DNA from: Streptomyces xiaopingdaonensis
GTDB lineage: Bacteria > Actinomycetota > Actinomycetes > Streptomycetales > Streptomycetaceae
NCBI RefSeq assembly: GCF_000262345.1
Contig: NZ_AJTQ01000164.1
Span: 1 to 38,041 of the forward strand
Length of the DNA: 38,041 nt
Direction: 5' to 3'
Part shown: in pieces, positions 1 through 8,258 of the stretch
Numbering within the stretch: position 1 is the first letter of the stretch
Layout of the letters: every line of letters begins with the position of its first letter
Made by a program: the position numbers and the translations under genes
The notes under the pieces: generated by a model
The model's input: the letters and a program-made list of their open reading frames with translations, nothing else
Told to the model about the DNA's origin: nothing
The model's database searches: none

Positions 1-409
1 CGTCGCTCCACTTCGCCTTCGGGTTGAGCTTGTAGACGACCGTCTGGCGCGGGTCCCGCTCGGTGATCTCGGCGGACTCGAGGTAGTCCTCGTTGAGTCG
101 GGGCTTGGCGTTCTTGTCGAGGGTGAAGAGCGCGGGGAGGGTGGCGCCCGCGATGCGGTCGGTCGCCTCGGCCGCGTCGGCGCTGAAGGCGTTGAGCGTC
201 GCCGGCGCCTCGTCGACCGCCCAGCGCAGGGTGCCGCCCGAGCGCACCTGGTCGCGGGGGGCGCCGGGGACGTCGCTGGCGGCGCCGCTGCCTCCGCCGC
301 CTCCGCTCCCGTGGCTGCCGTCGGACGAGCTGCACGCGGCGAGGGGCAGCAGGAGTCCCGCGGCGAGGACGGCGGCGCATCGCCGCGCGGCGGTGTCGAT
401 GGCTGACAT
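1..409 (-). CDS. ABC transporter substrate-binding lipoprotein, peptide type (partial, C-terminus off the left edge)
   Basis: The first 136 codons are visible. A lipoprotein signal peptide opens the protein: arginines near residues 9-10, a hydrophobic core, and lipobox LAAC with Cys26, followed by a Ser/Gly-rich tether (residues 27-46). The mature part contains SGGTLRWAVDEAPATLN, typical of the start of family 5 (oligopeptide/nickel, BldKB/DppA-like) solute-binding proteins, and continues with a stretch about the leaving state of a diacidic binding fold (LNPKAKWSD at the edge). The start ATG at 409 follows GGAGGT with a 7-base spacer. By family, it captures peptides or similar solutes outside the membrane for an ABC permease. 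The ligand cannot be told, and the permease genes would lie to the left. Confidence 0.85.
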   Translation of the reverse strand, partial: MSAIDTAARRCAAVLAAGLLLPLAACSSSDGSHGSGGGGGSGAASDVPGAPRDQVRSGGTLRWAVDEAPATLNAFSADAAEATDRIAGATLPALFTLDKNAKPRLNEDYLESAEITERDPRQTVVYKLNPKAKWSD

Positions 410-852
410 GGCGGAAACCTCCGGACCGGCTGCACGTCTGCGCGTCCATGTGTCTTGTACGAGCTCGCGTGGGGCGTTGGCGCTTCGTCAGTTGTGCGTT
501 GATCACATCTACGGCCACTCAATGCGAGTGCGAACCCGCTGTCGCGCTGACACGTCGCGCCGGGTGAGCCACGCCACCCGTGCGGAGCACCGTCCGCGGC
601 GCGAGCGAGCGGCCACGGGGCCGGGAGCAGCATCCCCGCGTCGCCGCACCCCGTGCGATCTGCCACGGGCGGGCCGAGGCGGAACGAGGGGTGATGGGGG
701 CCGCGGTGCGGCGTCGTCAACCCCGCGAGCGGTGCGCCACTCCAAAGCAGCCAACCGCGGCCTGGCCCTTCCCAAGCGGGAGTGTGACGCGCAACACTTC
801 CGCCACGCGCACGGACCAGCCGACCGCCACCACTGCACGGAGGTGGGCACGC
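410..852. other. Intergenic region between the lipoprotein and the respiratory operon
   Basis: This 443-base stretch separates divergent genes, so it should hold both promoters. Open frames here lack convincing Streptomyces codon use and no family was recognised. The only clear signal is the GGAGG at 839-843 that serves the gene starting at 853. A Rex-type operator (TTGTGAA-n4-TTCACAA), which might be expected before a respiratory operon, was looked for by eye and not seen. Confidence 0.4.
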
Positions 853-1140
853 ATGTCTCTGGACGAGGAACTGACCGCCGCACAGCGCTGCTTGGAGGAC
901 CTGACGCGCAGCGTCAACCGCCTCGAACGCCGCGTCGGTGCCGGTCTGGAGATGCGCAGGGTGCGCAGCGACACCGACCACCTCAAGGAGTCGCTCTCCC
1001 TGCTGCGTGCATCCTCGCCCGAACCGCCCGGTGCAGGTGGACCGGAGTTGGTGCTCATCCCGGAGGCGCCGTACGACCGGGAACTGTGGACCGACGTGGA
1101 CGACGAGGGTCTGGGCGCGCGGGACCGGCGAGCGCCCTGA
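853..1140 (+). CDS. Small conserved helical protein at the head of the sdh operon
   Basis: This 95-residue protein begins MSLDEELTAAQRCLEDL, with a strong GGAGG 9 bases before the ATG. The first two thirds (about residues 3-55) are predicted to be a charged, heptad-like helix or coiled coil, with many Leu and Arg and no membrane segment. The tail (about 56-95) is acidic and contains PELVLIPEAPYDRELW. It lies 77 bases before the membrane anchor gene and reads in the same direction, so it is probably co-transcribed with the succinate dehydrogenase genes. No domain was recognised and no function is claimed. A role in assembly or regulation of the complex is only a guess from position. Confidence 0.65.
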   Translation: MSLDEELTAAQRCLEDLTRSVNRLERRVGAGLEMRRVRSDTDHLKESLSLLRASSPEPPGAGGPELVLIPEAPYDRELWTDVDDEGLGARDRRAP

Positions 1141-1217
1141 GCGGCGCGGGTCCGCAACGCCCGGCCGCACCGCAGCGGGCGGCCGGCTCCCCCGAAGTCG
1201 CCTCAGCGGAGAGTCAA

Positions 1218-2039
1218 TTGGCCACCGGCACCGAACCCCCACCGAGCCCGGGCGGCGTACGCAACGCCACCCGCGCCGCCATCGCGGAACCGCATCTGCG
1301 CAAGGACCGCTGGTGGTTGGCGCCAGGCGCCACCGCGTTCGGTCTGCTCGCGTTCGTCGTCTACTCCTCGTGGCGCGCCTTGAGCGGCGCCGACTACTAC
1401 GCGGCTCCCTACGTCTCGCCCTTCTACTCCCCCTGCCTCGCCGAGAGCTGCCAGACCATGAAGACAGGCCCCAACTGGGCGCTCTTCGGCGAGTGGTGGC
1501 CCTTCTCACCCGCGGTGATCATCCTGCTCTTCCCGCTCGGGTTCCGGCTCACCTGCTACTACTACCGCAAGGCGTACTACCGCGGGTTCTGGGCCTCGCC
1601 GCCCGCCTGCGCCGTCGCCGAGCCGCACCGCAAGTACACCGGCGAGACGCGCTTCCCGCTGATCCTCCAGAACCTCCACCGGTACTTCTTCTACGCGGCG
1701 CTGCTCGTCGCCGTCGTCCTGAGCTGGGACACGGTGCTCGGCTTCCGCAACTCCGCGTACGAATGGGGACACATGGGGGTCGGAACCCTCGTCTTCCTCG
1801 TCAACATCGCGCTGATCTGGGCGTACACCCTCTCGTGCCACTCGTGTCGGCACATCGTCGGCGGCAGGCTGCGCCACTTCTCGCAGCATCCGGTGCGCTA
1901 CCGGCTGTGGGGCTGGGTCGGGAAGCTCAACGGCCGCCACATGCAGCTCGCCTGGGCGTCGCTGCTGAGCGTGGCGCTCGCCGACTTCTACGTCTACCTG
2001 CTGGCGGTCGGCGCCTTCACCGACCCGCAGCTGTTCTGA
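1218..2039 (+). CDS. sdhC: Succinate dehydrogenase/fumarate reductase membrane anchor, Sdh1-like
   Basis: A 273-residue polytopic protein with five likely membrane helices (about residues 32-52, 97-117, 152-172, 186-206 and 244-264). Histidines within or next to helices (H154, H185, H208, H212, H241) are candidate haem b ligands; a CHSC motif (207-210) lies at the end of helix 4. Length and position, directly before the FAD subunit, match the anchor of the mycobacterial Sdh1 complex (about 270 aa) rather than the small SdhC/SdhD pair. It would anchor the dehydrogenase and pass electrons to menaquinone. The start is inferred: TTG at 1218 has GGAGAG only 4 bases upstream, and no ATG or GTG fits the frame better. 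The next gene begins 13 bases after the stop. Confidence 0.8.
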   Translation: MATGTEPPPSPGGVRNATRAAIAEPHLRKDRWWLAPGATAFGLLAFVVYSSWRALSGADYYAAPYVSPFYSPCLAESCQTMKTGPNWALFGEWWPFSPAVIILLFPLGFRLTCYYYRKAYYRGFWASPPACAVAEPHRKYTGETRFPLILQNLHRYFFYAALLVAVVLSWDTVLGFRNSAYEWGHMGVGTLVFLVNIALIWAYTLSCHSCRHIVGGRLRHFSQHPVRYRLWGWVGKLNGRHMQLAWASLLSVALADFYVYLLAVGAFTDPQLF

Positions 2040-2052
2040 GAGGTACGCACCG

Positions 2053-3990
2053 ATGACGCAAGTGGAGAGCCAGGAGTGGGACGTCGTGGTGGTCGGCGCG
2101 GGCGGAGCGGGTCTCCGTGCGGCGATCGAGGCGCGCGAGCGGGGGCTGCGTACCGCGGTGATCTGCAAGTCCCTCTTCGGCAAGGCGCACACCGTGATGG
2201 CCGAGGGCGGCATCGCGGCGAGCATGGGGAACGCCAACGCGGGCGACAACTGGCAGGTGCACTTCCGGGACACGCTGCGCGGCGGCAAGTTCCTCAACCA
2301 GTGGCGCATGGCGGAACTGCACGCCAAGGAGGCGCCGGAACGCGTCTGGGAACTGGAGACGTGGGGCGCCCTCTTCGACCGCACCGCGGACGGCCGGATC
2401 TCGCAGCGCAACTTCGGCGGTCACGAGTACCCGCGCCTCGCACACGTCGGCGACCGCACGGGCCTCGAACTCATCCGCACCCTCCAGCAGAAGGTCGTCT
2501 CGCTGCAGCAGGAGGACTTCCGCGAGACGGGCGACTACGAGTCGCGGATCAAGGTCTTCCAGGAGTGCACCGTCACGCAGCTCCTCAAGGACGGCGCCGG
2601 TGAGGACGCACGCATCGCGGGCGCCTTCTGCTACGAGCGCGAGTCCGGCAGATTCTTCGTCCTCCGGGCCCCCTCGGTCGTCCTCGCCACGGGCGGGATC
2701 GGGAAGTCCTTCAAGGTCACCTCCAACTCCTGGGAGTACACGGGCGACGGGCACGCGCTGGCGCTCCTCGCGGGCGCCTCGCTGATCAACATGGAGTTCG
2801 TCCAGTTCCACCCGACGGGCATGGTCTGGCCGCCTTCGGTGAAGGGCATCCTCGTCACGGAGTCGGTCCGCGGGGACGGCGGGGTGCTCCGCAACTCCGA
2901 GGGCCGGCGGTTCATGTTCGACTACGTCCCCGCCGTCTTCAAGGAGCAGTACGCCGAGACCGAGGCGGAGGCCGACGGCTGGTACGACGACCCGGAGAGC
3001 AACCGCCGACCCCCCGAGCTCCTCCCCCGCGACGAGGTGGCACGCGCGATCAACTCCGAGGTGAAGGCGGGCCGGGGCAGCCCGCACGGCGGCGTCTTCC
3101 TCGACGTCTCCACGCGCATGCCGGCGGAGGTGATCAAGCGCCGACTCCCCTCCATGCACCACCAGTTCATGGAGCTCGCCGACGTCGACATCACCGCCGA
3201 ACCGATGGAGGTCGGCCCGACGTGCCACTACGTCATGGGCGGCGTCGACGTGGAGAGCGACACCGCCGCCGCGGTGGGCGTGCCGGGGCTCTTCGCAGCC
3301 GGGGAGGTCGCGGGCGGCATGCACGGCTCCAACCGCCTCGGCGGCAACTCCCTCTCGGACCTCCTCGTCTTCGGCCGCCGCGCCGGGCGTTACGCGGCCG
3401 AGCACGCGGAGCGGCTCAGCGGCGCGGCACGCCCCGAGGTGAGCGAGGAGGCCGTGGAGCGGGCCGCGGCCGAGGCGCTCCGCCCGTTCGACGGCGGCGC
3501 CGACGAGGGCGACGAGCAGCCGGAGAACCCGTACACCCTCCACCAGGAACTCCAGAAGTCGATGAACGACCTCGTCGGCATCATCCGGCGGGAGGAGGAG
3601 ATGGAGCAGGCGCTGGAGCGCCTCGCCGAACTCCGGCGACGTTCTGCGCGGTTGGGCGTCGAGGGCCACCGGCAGTTCAACCCCGGGTGGCACCTCGCGC
3701 TCGACCTGCGGAACATGCTGCTGGTGAGCGAATGCGTCGCGAGGGCGGCCGTCAACCGCACCGAGTCGCGCGGCGGACACACCCGGGACGACCACCCGCA
3801 GATGGACCGTGAGTGGCGGCGGGCCAATCTGGTCTGCACGCTCGGCGAGACGGCACGGCAGGCCGACCCGGCCGCCGGACGCATCGCGCTGCGGCGCCGC
3901 GAGATGCCGCCGATCCGACGGGACCTGCTGGAGCTCTTCGAGAAAGAGGAGCTGGCCAAGTACCTGACCGATGAGGAGCTTTCCGGATGA
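2053..3990 (+). CDS. sdhA: Succinate dehydrogenase/fumarate reductase flavoprotein subunit
   Basis: A 645-residue FAD subunit, full length. The dinucleotide-binding fold is at residues 11-31 (VVVVGAGGAGLRAA), and His46 in KAHTVMAEGG is the expected site of covalent FAD attachment. FVQFHPTGM and GSNRLGGNSLSD are the usual substrate/FAD-site motifs, and the C-terminal domain includes RTESRGGHTRDD. The sequence strongly resembles mycobacterial SdhA1 (Rv0248c type), which identifies the subfamily. It oxidises succinate to fumarate, or does the reverse, at the cytoplasmic face. The physiological direction cannot be told from sequence. The last four bases (ATGA) overlap the iron-sulfur subunit gene, which implies translational coupling. 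Confidence 0.95.
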   Translation: MTQVESQEWDVVVVGAGGAGLRAAIEARERGLRTAVICKSLFGKAHTVMAEGGIAASMGNANAGDNWQVHFRDTLRGGKFLNQWRMAELHAKEAPERVWELETWGALFDRTADGRISQRNFGGHEYPRLAHVGDRTGLELIRTLQQKVVSLQQEDFRETGDYESRIKVFQECTVTQLLKDGAGEDARIAGAFCYERESGRFFVLRAPSVVLATGGIGKSFKVTSNSWEYTGDGHALALLAGASLINMEFVQFHPTGMVWPPSVKGILVTESVRGDGGVLRNSEGRRFMFDYVPAVFKEQYAETEAEADGWYDDPESNRRPPELLPRDEVARAINSEVKAGRGSPHGGVFLDVSTRMPAEVIKRRLPSMHHQFMELADVDITAEPMEVGPTCHYVMGGVDVESDTAAAVGVPGLFAAGEVAGGMHGSNRLGGNSLSDLLVFGRRAGRYAAEHAERLSGAARPEVSEEAVERAAAEALRPFDGGADEGDEQPENPYTLHQELQKSMNDLVGIIRREEEMEQALERLAELRRRSARLGVEGHRQFNPGWHLALDLRNMLLVSECVARAAVNRTESRGGHTRDDHPQMDREWRRANLVCTLGETARQADPAAGRIALRRREMPPIRRDLLELFEKEELAKYLTDEELSG

Positions 3991-4784
3991 CCACCGCCAC
4001 CGAGAGCGAGAGCAGCACCGGCTACGACGCCCACTTCCGGGTCTGGCGCGGCGACGTCGAGGGCGGCGGCCTGGAGGACTTCACCGTCCGGGTGCACGAG
4101 GGCGAGGTGGTCCTCGACATCATCCACAGGCTGCAGGCGACGCAGGCGCCCGACCTCGCCGTCCGCTGGAACTGCAAGGCGGGCAAGTGCGGTTCGTGCA
4201 GCGCCGAGGTGAACGGCCGCCCGCGGCTGCTCTGCATGACGCGGATGTCCGTCTTCGAGCGGGACGAGACGATCACCGTGACACCGCTCCGCGCCTTCCC
4301 CATCGTCCGGGACCTCGTCACCGACGTCTCGTTCAACTACACCAAGGCGCGCGAGGTTCCGGCGTTCGTCCCGCCGCAGGAGCTCGCCCCCGGCGAGTAC
4401 CGGATGCAGCAGGAGGACGTCTCCCGCTCGCAGGAGTTCCGCAAGTGCATCGAGTGCTTCCTGTGCCAGGACACCTGCCACGTCGTCCGCGACCACGAGG
4501 AGAACAAGGGGGCGTTCGCGGGGCCGCGGTTCCTGATGCGGGTGGCCGAGCTGGACATGCACCCGCTCGACGCCGCGGAGGAGGAAGGACTCGACCGCAG
4601 GACGACGGCACAGGACGAACACGGCCTCGGCTACTGCAACATCACCAAGTGCTGCACGGAGGTCTGCCCCGAGGGCATCCACATCACCGACAACGCCCTC
4701 ATCCCCCTCAAGGAACGCGCCGCCGACCGCAAGTACGACCCGGTGGTGTGGCTGGGGAACAAGATCCGGCGGCGGAAGGGGTGA
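3987..4784 (+). CDS. sdhB: Succinate dehydrogenase/fumarate reductase iron-sulfur subunit
   Basis: A 265-residue electron-transfer subunit. An N-terminal plant-type ferredoxin domain carries the [2Fe-2S] ligands C63, C68, C71 and C83. The C-terminal ferredoxin domain carries C154-x2-C157-x2-C160-x3-C164 and C217-x4-C222-C223-x3-C227, supplying the [4Fe-4S] and [3Fe-4S] clusters. Both sets are complete, so the protein should be functional. It passes electrons from the FAD subunit to the quinone at the membrane anchor. The ATG lies inside the end of the flavoprotein gene. The operon appears to end here, since the next plus-strand reading frame is a decayed, unrelated gene. Confidence 0.95.
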   Translation: MTTATESESSTGYDAHFRVWRGDVEGGGLEDFTVRVHEGEVVLDIIHRLQATQAPDLAVRWNCKAGKCGSCSAEVNGRPRLLCMTRMSVFERDETITVTPLRAFPIVRDLVTDVSFNYTKAREVPAFVPPQELAPGEYRMQQEDVSRSQEFRKCIECFLCQDTCHVVRDHEENKGAFAGPRFLMRVAELDMHPLDAAEEEGLDRRTTAQDEHGLGYCNITKCCTEVCPEGIHITDNALIPLKERAADRKYDPVVWLGNKIRRRKG

Positions 4785-4847
4785 GGGGCGCGGCCGCGCG
4801 GGTCCCGGGGACGGTGGGCTGAGGCCGGCGGGCTGCAGAGCGGGACG

Positions 4848-5321
4848 ATGCGCATCGTCCTCCCCGTCTTCGGCGGGTTCACCGCACTCGACGTCGTCGG
4901 CCCGTACGAGGTGCTGCGGACGCTGCGCGACGCCGGGGTTCTCCTCGTCTCCTACGAGCGCGGTGAGGTGAGCGACGGGACCCGGCGCCCTGCGGCCCGT
5001 CGCGCAAGCCGCCTTCGCTGAGGTCGAGCGCGCCGACGTCCTGCTGGCGCCGGGCGGTCCGGGCGCGCGGCGCAGGACCGAGGAGCCCGAACTCCTCGAC
5101 CGGCTCCGTCGGTTGCACACCTCGACCGACTGGACGGCCTCGGTCTGCACCGGCGCGCTGCTGCCGGCGGCGGCCGGCCTCCTCAACGGTCGGCGCGCGA
5201 CGACGGACCGGAGCGGCCCGACTCCTCGAGCCGCTCGGCGCCGCATGCGCTCAACCGCCGTTCACCGCTGGGCCGTTTGGAACATACGCCTCAGGACGCT
5301 GAGGTACACACCGCGGCATCG
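4848..5321 (+). pseudogene. Decayed DJ-1/PfpI (glutamine amidotransferase-like) gene
   Basis: The start is family-like: MRIVLPVFGGFTALDVVGPYEVL, reading from ATG 4848, but the frame hits a stop at about 4980-5022. Similarity resumes in another frame with VERADVLLAPGGPGARR and then ASVCTGALLPAAAGLLNGRRATT (the SVCTGA motif holds the nucleophile cysteine). After about 5205 the remaining pieces (LEPLGA; LEHTPQDAEV) lie in further different frames. At least two or three frameshifts are therefore needed, and no intact protein can be made. Members of this superfamily include isonitrile hydratases, amidases and AraC-linked sensors. The original function is unknown. The exact right boundary is approximate. 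Confidence 0.75.
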
Positions 5322-5340
5322 CGGACGGGGGCTGGGCGGA

Positions 5341-5526
5341 TCAGCTCTCCCTGCGAGTGCGGCCGAGCTGGAAGGCGCCGACGACCAGGGCGACCACGAC
5401 CGCGCCGCCGAGCCCGTAGCGGATGGCGTCGTCCAAGTCGCTGGAGATCAGCGCGGCGTCGACGGCGATGAGGACCGCCATCACCGTCCCGATCGGGGCG
5501 GTGGAAGTCCGGTTGATCGCGCCCAT
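5341..5526 (-). CDS. Small two-helix membrane protein
   Basis: A 61-residue protein starting MGAINRTSTAPIGTVMAVL with a GGGGGA ribosome site just upstream of ATG 5526. Two hydrophobic segments (about residues 11-28 and 38-54) suggest a hairpin in the membrane, with a basic tail (GRTRRES) likely on the cytoplasmic side. Codon use is typical of the genome. No family with known function was recognised, and it has no operon partner. It faces the decayed DJ-1/PfpI gene tail to tail. Confidence 0.6.
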   Translation of the reverse strand: MGAINRTSTAPIGTVMAVLIAVDAALISSDLDDAIRYGLGGAVVVALVVGAFQLGRTRRES

Positions 5527-6032
5527 GCTTCCCCCTGGATACGAGAGTTGGCTGTGTGAGGCGTGCAGAGGCCGTAGGAGCATCTTGCAGGCGCGGCACC
5601 GTTGCGGCAGGGCTTTGCCGTTTTTCTCCTCCGGTCTCGTTCCCCGGGAGGGTGCGGGCGAGTGGCCGGGCGCTGGAGCACGCGCCTCGGCGACCCGAGA
5701 GACTCGGTTCGGCGAAAAGGGAGCGGGGCGACTCGAGGCAGCCGGTATCGCTCTCGTCGTAGCACCATCGTGAACTAAGCCTGCAGTGCTGCGAATTGGC
5801 GGACGCGGCCGCTCCGCACTCACGATCGGGACCGCCTGTCGGCCCCGTCCCGCGCCGGAGTGCGCAGCTTCGGGCGGATAGGCTCGGCGCCCGCGGGCCG
5901 TGCTGCATTGCGGGCAGCACGGTGCCGCTCCCCGGCACCGACACGCAGCGGGCGCCCGGCGTACGCCGACAGGAGACGCCAACCTCCCTGCGCCGCAGGC
6001 GCGTCGACGTCCGAACGCGCTCCCCCGCACGC
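5527..6032. other. Non-coding stretch upstream of the small membrane protein
   Basis: This 506-base region holds several open frames on both strands, but their composition (arginine- and alanine-rich, poor third-position bias) marks them as chance. A short 5-bp stem (CCTGC-GCC-GCAGG, 5987-5999) lies just past the stop of the phosphatase gene and might aid termination, but it is weak. Part of the region must be the promoter of the gene starting at 5526. No other signal was seen. Confidence 0.35.
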
Positions 6033-7985
6033 TCAGAACAGGCTCAGCACCGCCTCCGCCGGATCGGGAGCGGAGACTCCGTTCTCGGGGCGGGGGAGTT
6101 GGAACCAGACCGCCTTGCCGTGCGGGGTGCGCCTGCTGCCCCAGCCGGAGCTGAGGAGGTCAACGAGTTGGAGGCCGCGGCCGCCCTCGTCGGTCGCGTG
6201 GGCGCGGCGGCGGCGCGGCTGCACCAGGCCCCTGTCCCAGACCTCGCAGACGAGGGTGCGCTCCAGCAGCAGCCGCAGCCGGATCTCCCCCGAACCGTGC
6301 CGAAGTGCGTTGGTGACGAGTTCGCTGACGAGGAGTTCGGCCGTGTCGGCGAGGCCCTCGATCTCCCACTCCGCGAGCTGCCTGCGGGTGAGTTCGCGCG
6401 CCCTCGCCACCGAGCGCGGCTCGGAGTCGAGCTGCCAGTCGCCGACCGACGAGGAGGGCAGCCCGTGGACGCGCGCCATCAGGAGGGCGATGTCGTCCTC
6501 CCCGTGGTGGACGTTGAGGGTGCGGAGCACCGAGTCGGCGGTGTCCTCCAGCGGTTCGGCGGTGTTGGTGAGCGCCGAGCGGAAGCGGTCGAGGCCCTCG
6601 TCGAGCGGGTGGTCCCTGGACTCGACGAGGCCGTCGGTGTAGAGGGCGAGCAGGGCGCCTTCGGGGAGTTCGATCTCGATCTCCTCGAACGGCTCGCCGC
6701 CGACGCCGAGCGGCACGCCCTTCGGCACCTCGAGCAGCAGTGCGTCCTCGCCCGGTTCGACGAGGACGGGCGGCAGGTGCCCCGCGTTGGCGAAGGTGCA
6801 GCGGCGCGAGACGGGGTCGTAGACGGCGTAGATGCAGGTGGCGAGGTAGACCTCGGCGAGGTCGGTGGTGCCGCGCTGGGAGCGCGGAGTGCCGCCGAGG
6901 CCGCGCGCGATCTCGTCGAGCGCGCCGAGCACCTCGGCGGGCTCCATGTCGGTGAGCGCCAACGTGCGGACGGCGGAGCGGAGTTCGCCCATGGCGACGG
7001 CGGCGCGCAGGCCGCGGCCCATCACGTCGCCGATGACGATCGCGGTGCGCATGCCGGGCAGCTCGATGACGTCGAACCAGTCGCCGCCGACCTCCGTCGC
7101 CGGGTTGCCCGGGAGGTAGCGGCAGGCGATGTCGAGCCCCGTCGACTCGGGGTCGTCGGGCGGCAGGAGGCTGCGCTGGAGGATGAGCGCGCGCTCGTGC
7201 TCGCGGCGGTAGAGGCGGGCGTTGTCGATGAAGACGGAGGCGCGGCCCGCGAGTTCGGCGGCGAGCGCGCTCTCCCGGTCGCCGAAGGGCTCGCTGCCCT
7301 TGGCGCGCGAGAACTGCACGAGCCCGAGTACGCGCCCCCTGGCGACCATGGGCACCACGAGCGTCGACTGCACGACGGCGCCGAACTGCGCGGGCACCGA
7401 GCTGTCCTGCCCCGGCACGTGCTGCACCCGTCCGGTGCGCAGCGCCTCGGCGTACGGGGAGCTCTCCAGGTAGCGGTGGGTCGCGCCGAGCGTCACCGCG
7501 GTGCCCAACTGCCCGGCGCCTTCCGGAGGCGTGTGCTCCGGCTGCGGGAGCCCGCTACGACGGGACGATTCTGCAGCGCTCCCCCCGCCGCCGTCGGCCG
7601 GCCCGGCCTGCGCGGGCAGGCGGGCTCCCTCGGCAGTCTTCTCCCCCTCGCCGTAAGGCCGTTCGCCCTCCTCGGGTCCCCGCTCCTCCGAACCCGCCAG
7701 CGTCAACGGCGCGTCGGAGACGGCGCTGCCGAAGGCGACCCGGCGCAGCTGCGCGCTGCCGTCCCCGGGGCCCACGGGGGGCGGCTCGTCCCCGGCGAGC
7801 ACCTCTTCGAAGAGATCGACGGACGCGAGGTCGCAGAACTGCGGCACTGCCACGTCGAGGAGTTCGCGCGCGGTCGTCTGGAGGTCGAGGGAGTTACCGA
7901 TGCGTGCGCCCGCGGCGTTGAGCAGTGCGAGGGCCCGCCGTACATCGTCCGGCTTGCCCGACGCCTCGACTGGCAGATCGCTCAA
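6033..7985 (-). CDS. GAF-SpoIIE phosphatase with C-terminal anti-sigma-type ATPase domain
   Basis: About 650 residues from a TTG start at 7985, preceded by GGAAGGGG. An in-frame ATG at 8108 would add an arginine-rich leader without a ribosome site. Order of domains: GAF-like sensor (about 15-255), interrupted at about 98-158 by a low-complexity Glu/Gly/Pro-rich insert; a PP2C-type SpoIIE phosphatase (about 275-480) with metal-binding motifs GGDWFD, GDVMGRG and EDDIALL; then a HATPase_c domain (about 510-645) with N-box SELVTNALRH and glycine box GGRGLQLVD. Such proteins act in partner switching: the phosphatase dephosphorylates anti-anti-sigma proteins, and the ATPase domain resembles RsbW/SpoIIAB kinases. 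The input signal and target sigma factor are unknown. The gene upstream encodes a larger paralogue. Confidence 0.85.
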   Translation of the reverse strand: MSDLPVEASGKPDDVRRALALLNAAGARIGNSLDLQTTARELLDVAVPQFCDLASVDLFEEVLAGDEPPPVGPGDGSAQLRRVAFGSAVSDAPLTLAGSEERGPEEGERPYGEGEKTAEGARLPAQAGPADGGGGSAAESSRRSGLPQPEHTPPEGAGQLGTAVTLGATHRYLESSPYAEALRTGRVQHVPGQDSSVPAQFGAVVQSTLVVPMVARGRVLGLVQFSRAKGSEPFGDRESALAAELAGRASVFIDNARLYRREHERALILQRSLLPPDDPESTGLDIACRYLPGNPATEVGGDWFDVIELPGMRTAIVIGDVMGRGLRAAVAMGELRSAVRTLALTDMEPAEVLGALDEIARGLGGTPRSQRGTTDLAEVYLATCIYAVYDPVSRRCTFANAGHLPPVLVEPGEDALLLEVPKGVPLGVGGEPFEEIEIELPEGALLALYTDGLVESRDHPLDEGLDRFRSALTNTAEPLEDTADSVLRTLNVHHGEDDIALLMARVHGLPSSSVGDWQLDSEPRSVARARELTRRQLAEWEIEGLADTAELLVSELVTNALRHGSGEIRLRLLLERTLVCEVWDRGLVQPRRRRAHATDEGGRGLQLVDLLSSGWGSRRTPHGKAVWFQLPRPENGVSAPDPAEAVLSLF

Positions 7986-8230
7986 TGCCGCCCCTTCCCA
8001 CTGCCTGCGCCCCGACCGCCGGGGACCAGGAGGCGCAGGGAGCGCACCCGGGCGGACACGCCTGCGACCTCCGTGCGTTTCCCACCGGTTGGAGCAGATT
8101 GCGCACATCCCCGCCGTCCACGGGGCTACCCCAGTCTTCTAACCAGCAGAAGCCGTGTCGAACCCCGCACGCTGCGGCACCGCACGCACCACCCGGTGGT
8201 GCACCTCGGGCAGCACCGTACGCAGGAAGT

Positions 8231-8253
8231 CGTCCCGGGCGAAACCCGGGACG
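8231..8253 (-). terminator. Stem-loop after the second phosphatase gene
   Basis: A perfect inverted repeat with 9-bp arms, CGTCCCGGG (8231-8239) and CCCGGGACG (8245-8253), around a 5-base loop. It begins 5 bases past the stop of the minus-strand phosphatase gene (8259). Streptomyces terminators commonly lack the U-run, so this GC-rich hairpin is a good candidate. It would separate transcription of the two paralogous phosphatase genes. Confidence 0.7.
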
Positions 8254-8258
8254 TGGGC

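Noticed and set aside
93..1217. Long open frame running into the sdh anchor gene from the left
   Set aside because: Only the part after the TTG at 1218 encodes membrane-anchor sequence. The upstream part is Arg/Pro-rich, runs antisense through the lipoprotein gene and over the 95-residue gene, and is a GC-rich chance frame.
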